DNA of 35,407 bases from Euryarchaeota archaeon UBA549 (GTDB lineage: Archaea > Thermoplasmatota > Poseidoniia > Poseidoniales > Poseidoniaceae), in the NCBI GenBank assembly GCA_002495645.1, contig DAGF01000044.1, positions 1 to 35,407 of the forward strand, read 5' to 3'. Below, one piece after another: positions 29,016 through 35,407 of the stretch; within the stretch, counting starts at the first letter, position 1, and each line of letters opens with the position of its first letter. A model generated the notes under the pieces. That model was not told where the DNA came from, ran no database searches, and was given only the letters and a program-made list of their open reading frames with translations. A program made the translations under genes and the position numbers.

Positions 29016-30329
29016 CTACTCAGGATAACCCGTTCGTTCGTCCTCGTTGAAACAATAACGTATGGTTTGATGGTCCGCTTTCAACGCATGAACATCTCGT
29101 TTCACGGCTGCAGGGTCTTCATCGCGCAGCAAAACTCTTGCATAAAATCGAGCTACTTCTTCCATGTCTTGTTCTGAGAATCCTACGCGTGTCAATTCCT
29201 GAACACCTAAGCGTAATCCAGACGGAGCGAGTGCTTTGGTGTCACCCGGTAGCATGTTCATGTTGGTGATGATACCGGCCTCTTCAAGGCGTTGGGCTGC
29301 TTTCGCTCCGGCCCCGGAATCCAACTCACCATGGCGGGTCAAAACTTGATGAGATGCTGTGTACCCTCGACCTTCTGCCAGCACATCAAAACCCTCGCTT
29401 GCAAGAGCAGAAGCGAAGGCTTGGGCGTTGTTGACGGTGTCCTTTGCATAGGCCTCTCCATATTCTTTGAATTCAGCCAACGCCATGACCTTACCCGCAA
29501 CATGGTGCAGATGATACGATGAGCATACGCCGGGAAACATCGCCGTGTTGAGCCGACGTTGGAAGGACGCATCTTCGGAAGACGACAGTAAGAACCCCCC
29601 TTGAGGACCAGGGAATGTCTTGTGACTTGAACCGGTCATCAGGTCGGCCCCTTCACGAAGGGGGTCTTGGAATTGTCCTCCAGCGATTAAGCCCAAGACG
29701 TGGGCGCCGTCGTACATGACCGAGGCCCCAACTTCCTTTGCGGCATCAGCCATCTCTTGGAGCGGGGTTGGAAAGAGGAAGACCGATTGCCCAAATAGCG
29801 CAACCTTGGGTTGGACCTCACGAATCGTTTTGCAGGCTGCATCAATATCTGGCTCCATTCGTTCTTCGTTCCAAGGGTAGGTCGTCAGATTGAGGTCACG
29901 TAAACCCACTGCACCCATACGGGCATGGGAGATATGGCCGCCGTCGGCGGTTGAGACGGCTGTTATGGCATCGCCGGGCTTTGCAAGCGCCTTCAGTGCT
30001 CCAATGTTTGATACCGTTCCAGAGGTTGATTGGATGTTGGCAAAGGGAGCGTTGAAGACCTCTTGTGCGAGTTCAATACCCAAGGCTTCAACGGTATCAA
30101 AATCATCGCATCCTTGGTAGTACCGTTTTCCGGGTAAGCCCTCCGCATACCGGCCGTGGAGGTCGCTACCAACAATATCTCTGACAGCAGGCGAAATGAT
30201 GTTTTCAGAGGCGATCATGCCCAAGCCGTTGCGATACAATTCCCCACTTGAGCGAACCGCTGAAAGGATGCTATCGGCAAGTTTCAGATGTTCTTTCGAC
30301 GCACCCCAACCACCCGGGATATTGGACAT
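29016..30329 (-). CDS. glyA: Serine hydroxymethyltransferase
   Basis: A 437-residue PLP enzyme that interconverts serine and glycine with a one-carbon carrier. Matches are LGMIASENIISPAVR (36-50), GRYAEGLPGKRYYQGCDDFD (59-78), the cofactor-binding MYDGAHVLGLIAG (205-217) and the Schiff-base lysine Lys237 in GSSHKTFPGPQGG. The sequence is of the divergent archaeal type. The C1 carrier, tetrahydrofolate or a pterin, cannot be told. ATG 30329 gives the usual N-terminus; the frame is open 78 codons further upstream but that would overlap the neighbouring gene. A GC-rich hairpin lies 38 bases upstream of the start. Confidence 0.94.
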   Translation of the reverse strand: MSNIPGGWGASKEHLKLADSILSAVRSSGELYRNGLGMIASENIISPAVRDIVGSDLHGRYAEGLPGKRYYQGCDDFDTVEALGIELAQEVFNAPFANIQSTSGTVSNIGALKALAKPGDAITAVSTADGGHISHARMGAVGLRDLNLTTYPWNEERMEPDIDAACKTIREVQPKVALFGQSVFLFPTPLQEMADAAKEVGASVMYDGAHVLGLIAGGQFQDPLREGADLMTGSSHKTFPGPQGGFLLSSSEDASFQRRLNTAMFPGVCSSYHLHHVAGKVMALAEFKEYGEAYAKDTVNNAQAFASALASEGFDVLAEGRGYTASHQVLTRHGELDSGAGAKAAQRLEEAGIITNMNMLPGDTKALAPSGLRLGVQELTRVGFSEQDMEEVARFYARVLLRDEDPAAVKRDVHALKADHQTIRYCFNEDERTGYPE

Positions 30330-30367
30330 GAACCGAATTTCAATGGACAGTCTTTGAACCCTCGTTT

Positions 30368-30386
30368 GAGGAGGTCTGGCCTCCTC
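30368..30386 (-). repeat. GC-rich hairpin between the 998-residue membrane protein gene and glyA
   Basis: GAGGAGG and CCTCCTC form a perfect 7-base inverted repeat around a 5-base loop, starting just after the stop codon of the upstream gene. No T-run follows on minus, so a classical terminator is not supported; it may stabilise the upstream mRNA end or hold an alternative AGGAGG-type site. Confidence 0.45.
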
Positions 30387-30387
30387 C

Positions 30388-33384
30388 TCACATGCGTTCG
30401 CTGCGGATGGTGTTTCGTGGAATGAATCGCTTTTGGAGGGGGGTCTCCTTTCCTTGAGCTGCATCGTTGAGTGATTGCGCCTCTTTCTTGCGGATGTAAT
30501 TCGTCCGGCCACGATAGGCCACGGGCCCGATGTTACGCTCAAGCATAGGCCCCGTCTCACCATGTTCTTTCGGACGCTTCAACCACCACGCTTTGCCGAG
30601 AGGTGAGACCCTTGGCGTTCGACCTTTTTCAATGGCGACTGCTCGCCTGCGAAGTCGTTGGCGAACTCGCTTCTCAGGCTCCTTTGGCAGCCGTTCAAAC
30701 AGCCATGCTGGGAAACCGATGTCAAGGACGACGCCGTTGACGGTGACCAAAATTCCACCGAGAAGAAGGTGGTTTCCAATCGGAATATTACTGGCCTGCG
30801 GCGTGGCTTTGAATCGCCTCATCCTTCGTGCGTACTTGATCATACCACGCTGGTCTCGATGTTTTATTTGGTGTTCTTGTTGCCGCATGATTCGCCGATA
30901 AGAATAGTGCAGGAAGAGCAATCCACCAAGAACTGACAAGCCCTCAGTTTGGCCCACTTCTTGGAAGGTCAAGATTCCAAGAACAAAGTACATTGGAATC
31001 AGGACAAGGTATTGGAAAATATTGGAGAGGACGCCCGCAGAAAACCGAGGAGGCATGGCACGCCGGGTCGCTTCGTGTGCAACGATCATGACGTTGGCAT
31101 TGACGGCCTCATCCAATCCACCCTTTTGGAGGAGGGCAGCGTAAGCATTCACCGGTGCTGCATCCATCCATTTCTTGGTTTCCTTTGCGTCATCAAGAAC
31201 CAACGAGACCTCCATGTGTTCCCGGCCTTTGGTACCATAGCCAAAGATAACTGCGAGGGCCAAGACGCGCGGGTCCTTGCTATCGCTTTTGATCAGTTCG
31301 TCAAGGATGGTCTTTGCGTCGTGCCACTGGCCCGTGTCAAGCAGACACAAGGCAACGGCCAGGCGAGGCCGGACACCTGTAGGGTCGCTGCGCACCAACG
31401 TAAGGGATAACTCAAGGGCTTCATCGTACAAGCGCTGAGCCCGAAGCAGTGCGACCATTGAAAGTTGTCCAGTTTGTGAAATCTTGTCGTTATGCACCAT
31501 CATTTCATTGGGCTGGGGTTTCCATGCACGCATCATGTTCAGCAAAAGTTGGAGATAGTCAATGGTCGAGTTGTTTTCCCAATCCCACAAATCGTCTTCA
31601 GTTACCGAACCGTTCCACGGGTCCAACCATTCGCAGATAAACGACAATATCTCGGGCTCGTCGTAACCTTCGGGCTGTTGAAGTCCGTGAAGCGCCTCCC
31701 GAGCAGCATCAAGCCGACGTAGCGCCATGTAGCCTGTGGCGATGATCATTCGGGCCTCATCGTTATCACCTCCAGTTTGCGCCAGAAGTTTACGACTCGC
31801 TTCAATGGCTTCAGGCCAGAGTCCTCGAAGTGCTTTTTCCCACATGGCTGCCCGAGATTGTTCCTGTCGAATGAGCGCTTGGTCCCCCGGGAAATCATGG
31901 GTCTGTATCCGGATAAGCATGTCCAAATCTTCGTTGTAAGCGGCGTTTTCCACCAAGTTTTGGAGTTTATCTCCACCTTCGAGAAGAACCGCACCTTCTC
32001 GGCGTTCATCGGGATTCAAATCAAATCGGAGGTTGCGAAGATGACCAAAACGACTGATGGAAAGCAACCATGTCATCAAGAAAACCAATTGGCCCACGGC
32101 AATAAACAACCAAACAGTGAGCAATCGCATCTCTTCGTCAAATTTATTCGCTTCCAGTGTGCTCGTAAATGGCATCAGTCCACCGAATTCCTTGTAGCAT
32201 ACCAGAATCAGCAAAAGCACCGTGTACCCCGAAAACCCAGCAAAGGCAAAGGTGAGCTGTCTCGCTTGCGCTGCCTTTTCTGCTCGTATCTCACGAGGTG
32301 TGTCCAAAATAACACCAAACATTCCACCAAAGGATTGACCCCCGAGAATCAAGTTGCGTGTCAGTTCAAAGATGAATGCCAACCCGACGATAGCGATGTT
32401 GAGTGTGAGATACAACGAGAGGAATTGCGGTAGGGCTTTGATGAACTCCCAATGGAAAAGAATCTCGGAAATCAAGTCGATGCGTATGAAAATGGAGTAG
32501 CCGATAATCCCTCCATAATTCAACACCTCTTCTGCGTTGGGCGGATTGTTCACCATAACATAGAAGACAGTGGCAATCCCGTTGAGCGCTGTGATGGGCA
32601 TGGTCAAGAGGAAGAGAACCAACAAGAAGGAAAACAGACGGCCAATGAATCCATTCTTATCTGGGTCAATGGGATTTTGTCGTCCACGTGCGGTTCGCCA
32701 CTTGTTGATGAGCAGCATGTTCCAAGAAGCACCCATGATTCGGCCGTAAGCAAAAATTGTTGGTGCCATAAACGTCAACATGGCAAAGGCGATCCACGTC
32801 GGCGTAAAGGTGCCGTTTAATCGCAAACCATAGGCGAGGACCAAGAGCGTGATGATAACGAGAAAAGCGAGCGTAAAGATGCGTCGAATTAGGTCGGCAC
32901 TGACCGAAGAACGTACTTCACGTTGTCGACCAGCGAGTTGACTGTTCAACGTTTCCCATGGAGAGATAAGCACAGGAATCAAAATCAAGGCCGAGATGAT
33001 GTAGAGGTTGAATTGTGCAAATACAGCAGCGTCAAACAACAGCTCAGCGATAAGAATTAACACGCCGGTCAGACCCATCATGTAAAGCAAAACGCCGTAG
33101 CCAACCCGTCCGGCTTTCAGCAATCGTCTGGAATCTCGTAATGTGCGAGTGATTCGATGGACTTCGTAGAGGTCATCTTCAATTTCAAAGGCCACCTGCA
33201 AATTCTTCAACTGTTGTGGTATGAAATATCGGCGCACAAAAAAGGCGATGGCAAGTGCACAGAGGAGCGGTGCAAGTGTTGCAACAGAGACCTCTGATGC
33301 GGTGCTTACCGAAGCCGCAGATGCATTTGGCACAGCCAACAGAGCACAAACTGTGGCGAAGCCAAGCACTTGCCTGCGGCTCAT
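30388..33384 (-). CDS. Large multi-pass membrane protein with TPR-like helical domain
   Basis: A 998-residue protein I cannot assign to a family. A signal-like N-terminus (MSRRQVLGFATVCALLAVPNASA) is followed by about ten hydrophobic helices up to residue 435. A soluble region at about 440-790 follows; it is helix-rich with paired-helix units such as RLDAAREALHGLQQ and RLYDEALELSLTLVRSDPTG that look like tetratricopeptide repeats. Three or so more hydrophobic segments follow (about 800-900), then a strongly basic tail of about 100 residues. The layout suggests a scaffold or transport-associated protein with a cytoplasmic protein-binding domain. It starts 35 bases after the aminotransferase gene on the same strand. 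The basic tail could contact RNA, lipid or the ribosome; this is speculation. Confidence 0.75.
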   Translation of the reverse strand: MSRRQVLGFATVCALLAVPNASAASVSTASEVSVATLAPLLCALAIAFFVRRYFIPQQLKNLQVAFEIEDDLYEVHRITRTLRDSRRLLKAGRVGYGVLLYMMGLTGVLILIAELLFDAAVFAQFNLYIISALILIPVLISPWETLNSQLAGRQREVRSSVSADLIRRIFTLAFLVIITLLVLAYGLRLNGTFTPTWIAFAMLTFMAPTIFAYGRIMGASWNMLLINKWRTARGRQNPIDPDKNGFIGRLFSFLLVLFLLTMPITALNGIATVFYVMVNNPPNAEEVLNYGGIIGYSIFIRIDLISEILFHWEFIKALPQFLSLYLTLNIAIVGLAFIFELTRNLILGGQSFGGMFGVILDTPREIRAEKAAQARQLTFAFAGFSGYTVLLLILVCYKEFGGLMPFTSTLEANKFDEEMRLLTVWLFIAVGQLVFLMTWLLSISRFGHLRNLRFDLNPDERREGAVLLEGGDKLQNLVENAAYNEDLDMLIRIQTHDFPGDQALIRQEQSRAAMWEKALRGLWPEAIEASRKLLAQTGGDNDEARMIIATGYMALRRLDAAREALHGLQQPEGYDEPEILSFICEWLDPWNGSVTEDDLWDWENNSTIDYLQLLLNMMRAWKPQPNEMMVHNDKISQTGQLSMVALLRAQRLYDEALELSLTLVRSDPTGVRPRLAVALCLLDTGQWHDAKTILDELIKSDSKDPRVLALAVIFGYGTKGREHMEVSLVLDDAKETKKWMDAAPVNAYAALLQKGGLDEAVNANVMIVAHEATRRAMPPRFSAGVLSNIFQYLVLIPMYFVLGILTFQEVGQTEGLSVLGGLLFLHYSYRRIMRQQEHQIKHRDQRGMIKYARRMRRFKATPQASNIPIGNHLLLGGILVTVNGVVLDIGFPAWLFERLPKEPEKRVRQRLRRRAVAIEKGRTPRVSPLGKAWWLKRPKEHGETGPMLERNIGPVAYRGRTNYIRKKEAQSLNDAAQGKETPLQKRFIPRNTIRSERM

Positions 33385-33419
33385 GTTCCAAGCCTCCGGT
33401 TTGGGATTGATGAATTCTC

Positions 33420-34646
33420 CTACGACATGGCAACTGAGGAGCGATGCTTTTGCAGGAATCGTTCCATTCGGTCAAAGGCTTCGTCGAGGACCTCAATATC
33501 GGCCAAATAGACGAGGCGAACGTGGCCTTTCCCAAGTTCGGGTGAAAAACCACTTCCATGGACGAGAAGGACATGTTCTTCGTGGAGTAAACGCAAAACG
33601 AAGTCTTTGTCATCGGCTGCCCATTGCTCATCGGTGAGACGAATAAACATGTAGAATGCACCACCAGGTTGCTCCACTTCCAAACCCTCAATTCCAGCGA
33701 TTCTTTTCAGGCAATGGTCTCGTTGATTCATGACCTTTTGGCCGTACATTTCCATCCATGCACGGTCACCGGTCAATCCGGCGAGATAACCAAGTTGAGC
33801 GGGCGTGGAAGCACAGAGCCTTGACCGAAGAAGTCGCTCAAGACCGTCGCGAACAAGACTCAACCGATTGGATGGGTCATGAAGCGCCATGTACCCGATT
33901 CGCCACCCTGGTGCGTAGTAAACCTTGGAAACGCCGTTCAGTGAAATCACGGGTACGTCTGAACTCCGACTTGCAACCGAGACATGACGTCCGGTGAAAT
34001 CCAAACCGTCGTAAATCTCATCGGCGACGACAATGCAATTCGGATAGGCTCGGGCGATGGCGAGCAAATCATCCACGTCCTCTGGGCCGCACACTGTCCC
34101 GCAGGGATTGTTGGGATTGATCAGCACCAGCAATCGAACGTCGTCGTCCATTTTGGCAGAAATGTCAGAGAAATTCGGTTTCCATCCATCGTTTTGGTGC
34201 AGTTTGTACTCAACCGTTTGTGCACCAAACATCTGTGGGTAGGCCATGTAAGGAGGGTAGTGAGGGCCCGGAGCAAGCACTTTAGAGCCCTCCTCGAGAA
34301 CGGCAGCGAAAATCAGTTGCAAGGCTTCGGTAACTCCATGACAAACATAGATGTCATCGGGTGTCGCGTCCCATCCTTTTCGTCGCTCATCGTTCGCAAT
34401 GGCTTCCCGAAGTTGAGGGAGCCCATAGGATGGAGAATAGCCATTATGTCCACCCTTCAGAGCTTCCACATAGGCATCAACCATATGAGGAGGCGTGGGC
34501 AAACCAGGGTAAGCAATGGGATCGCCAATGTTCAGTTTGATGATTTCATGCCCCTCTGCCTCAAGTTGAACGGCAGGAACCACAACGTCACGAATCGCGT
34601 ATTCTATGTTAGCGGCTCGAGAAGACACGGGCACCGGTTCGGTCAT
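33420..34646 (-). CDS. Class I/II aminotransferase (alanine/aspartate aminotransferase family)
   Basis: A 408-residue PLP-dependent transaminase of the AlaA/AspC-like group. Visible motifs are LNIGDPIAYPGLPTP (38-52), GYSPSYGLPQLREAI (69-83), LINPNNPCGTV (175-185) with Asn180, VVADEIYDGL (206-215) with Asp209 and Tyr212, and SLNGVSKVYYAPGWRIGY with the PLP lysine Lys241. The sequence around 'NGVSKVY..PGWRIGY' is close to alanine-type enzymes, so pyruvate/glutamate transamination is likely, but specificity cannot be read reliably. The gene starts 12 bases after the EVE-domain gene. Confidence 0.9.
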   Translation of the reverse strand: MTEPVPVSSRAANIEYAIRDVVVPAVQLEAEGHEIIKLNIGDPIAYPGLPTPPHMVDAYVEALKGGHNGYSPSYGLPQLREAIANDERRKGWDATPDDIYVCHGVTEALQLIFAAVLEEGSKVLAPGPHYPPYMAYPQMFGAQTVEYKLHQNDGWKPNFSDISAKMDDDVRLLVLINPNNPCGTVCGPEDVDDLLAIARAYPNCIVVADEIYDGLDFTGRHVSVASRSSDVPVISLNGVSKVYYAPGWRIGYMALHDPSNRLSLVRDGLERLLRSRLCASTPAQLGYLAGLTGDRAWMEMYGQKVMNQRDHCLKRIAGIEGLEVEQPGGAFYMFIRLTDEQWAADDKDFVLRLLHEEHVLLVHGSGFSPELGKGHVRLVYLADIEVLDEAFDRMERFLQKHRSSVAMS

Positions 34647-34658
34647 GACATCACCTGT

Positions 34659-35129
34659 TCACAAATCAGCGGCATCCACGCCGGCCATCCGCAGAACTTC
34701 AGCAAATTGTTCCTCAGTTACCGGTTGGACCGAGAGGCGCTGCCCACGTTGCAGAAGCGGCATTCCCTCTAGATTTGGGTTGTCCTTCATGTCCTGAAGC
34801 GGGACCATGGTCAATTCACACACCGGTTCAATGTCAACCATGAACCAACGGGGATTGTCTGCCGTGGATTTTTCATCAAAGTATTTGCTGGAAGCGTCCC
34901 AAGATGTGAAATCACCGTATCCTTCACGGGTTACACGAGCAACGCCGGCCACATGAGGGGGCTTTGTGTTTGAGTGGTAAAACAACACCAAATCACCAAC
35001 CTTCATGGCGTCCCTCATCATGTTTCGGGCCTGGTAATTCCTCACACCATCCCAATGGGTCCAACCGTCTGCAACGAGTTGACTGTAGGGGTAAACGTCC
35101 AACTCGGATTTCATCAACCAGTGGTTCAT
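34659..35129 (-). CDS. EVE-domain protein
   Basis: A 156-residue protein consisting of one EVE domain, a PUA-like fold that binds modified bases in DNA or RNA. The typical pattern is clear: HWLMKSELDVYPYSQL at the start, THWDGVRNYQARNMMRD near residues 24-40, VGDLVLFYHSN (about 44-54) and VAGVARVTREGYGD (about 60-73). ATG 35129 gives the standard family N-terminus. A GTG at 35171 that overlaps the upstream stop is also in frame and would add 14 residues, so translational coupling remains possible. Its target base is unknown. Confidence 0.85.
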   Translation of the reverse strand: MNHWLMKSELDVYPYSQLVADGWTHWDGVRNYQARNMMRDAMKVGDLVLFYHSNTKPPHVAGVARVTREGYGDFTSWDASSKYFDEKSTADNPRWFMVDIEPVCELTMVPLQDMKDNPNLEGMPLLQRGQRLSVQPVTEEQFAEVLRMAGVDAADL

Positions 35130-35167
35130 GGTCAATGGGAGACCAAAGGGGTCTATGGACTCAACGC

Positions 35168-35407
35168 TCACCAAACATCGACGACATCGTCAATCAATGC
35201 AGCTTCCATTACGTCTTCGGTCGCAGGAGCGGTTCGAATTAAACCGAGTTTCTTCGCCATGTTATTGCTTCCACTGACAGCACCGATGCCCATCTTTTCG
35301 AGGGTGATGAAAATGGCCGGCAGGAGGATGAGTGCACTGGCAGCAGCAACCCATAGCAGAATGAGGATGACCGTGATAAACGGCGTGATTTCAGGAATCG
35401 GAATGTC
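35168..35407 (-). CDS. C-terminal fragment of an RND/MMPL-like membrane transporter (partial)
   Basis: An open frame enters from the right edge and ends at TGA 35168, giving the last 79 residues of a longer protein. The visible part starts IPEITPFITVILILLWVAAA and continues SALILLPAIFI, the last transmembrane helix with the 'LLPA' ending typical of MMPL/RND-superfamily exporters. A short acidic cytoplasmic tail ending DDVVDVW follows. The stop is 39 bases before the EVE ATG and overlaps an alternative GTG start there. The family call rests on one helix only. Confidence 0.6.
   Translation of the reverse strand, partial: DIPIPEITPFITVILILLWVAAASALILLPAIFITLEKMGIGAVSGSNNMAKKLGLIRTAPATEDVMEAALIDDVVDVW

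Noticed and set aside
30330..30563. 78-codon upstream extension of glyA
   Set aside because: Would overlap the end of the 998-residue gene; ATG 30329 gives the standard N-terminus.
33984..34772. 262-codon open frame on plus opposite the aminotransferase
   Set aside because: Shadow of a conserved PLP enzyme; no recognisable motif.

Overview
The window reads as a chromosomal segment of a marine euryarchaeon, most likely Marine Group II (Poseidoniales). That assignment is inference. It rests on an archaeal-type SRP (7S) RNA, a two-repeat tRNA-splicing endonuclease, an archease, a geranylgeranyl-reductase-family flavoprotein and very large Asp-rich secreted proteins, mixed with bacterial-looking genes (proton-translocating transhydrogenase, TatC, topoisomerase III-like enzyme, class 2 PyrD, CcmE). 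Genes are densely packed, often with 1-4 nt overlaps. No tRNA, rRNA 16S/23S, CRISPR array, insertion sequence or phage gene was seen.

Layout. (1) 1-6269, plus strand: the 3' end of pntAA, then pntAB and pntB (NAD(P) transhydrogenase), a CxCH-containing anchored surface protein, a TatC homologue fused to an FlpD/MvhD-like iron-sulphur domain, and a secreted M6-type metalloprotease. (2) 6234-10250: endA on minus; divergent from it a plus-strand run of a winged-helix protein with three TerB-like repeats, a PfkB/HldE-like kinase with altered catalytic motifs, and archease; the SRP RNA lies on minus, tail-to-tail with archease. (3) 10277-11835, minus: pyrD and ccmE (CxxxY type). (4) 11885-20641, plus: a small unknown protein, a type IA topoisomerase preceded by overlapping palindromes and a possible leader peptide, a geranylgeranyl reductase-like protein, an unknown two-helix membrane protein and a 1011-residue lipoprotein with thrombospondin-type-3 repeats and a PNGase F-like C-terminus. 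(5) 20631-35407, minus: reading in transcription order, the end of an RND/MMPL-like transporter, an EVE protein, an aminotransferase, a 998-residue membrane/helical-repeat protein, glyA, an unknown protein, a 1026-residue TSP3-repeat surface protein with its overlapping Ig/PKD-like partner, a PepP peptidase and an MqnC-like radical SAM enzyme.

How the genes fit together. Transhydrogenase (NADPH supply), CcmE (cytochrome c maturation), the quinone-linked PyrD and the MqnC-like enzyme (menaquinone by the futalosine route) point to a membrane redox and respiratory life style. The M6 protease, PepP, the PNGase F-like lipoprotein and the Ca-binding surface proteins fit an organism that degrades external glycoprotein and peptide, with SRP and Tat serving export. 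EndA and archease belong to tRNA splicing. The least expected element is the TatC-FlpD fusion behind the transhydrogenase genes.
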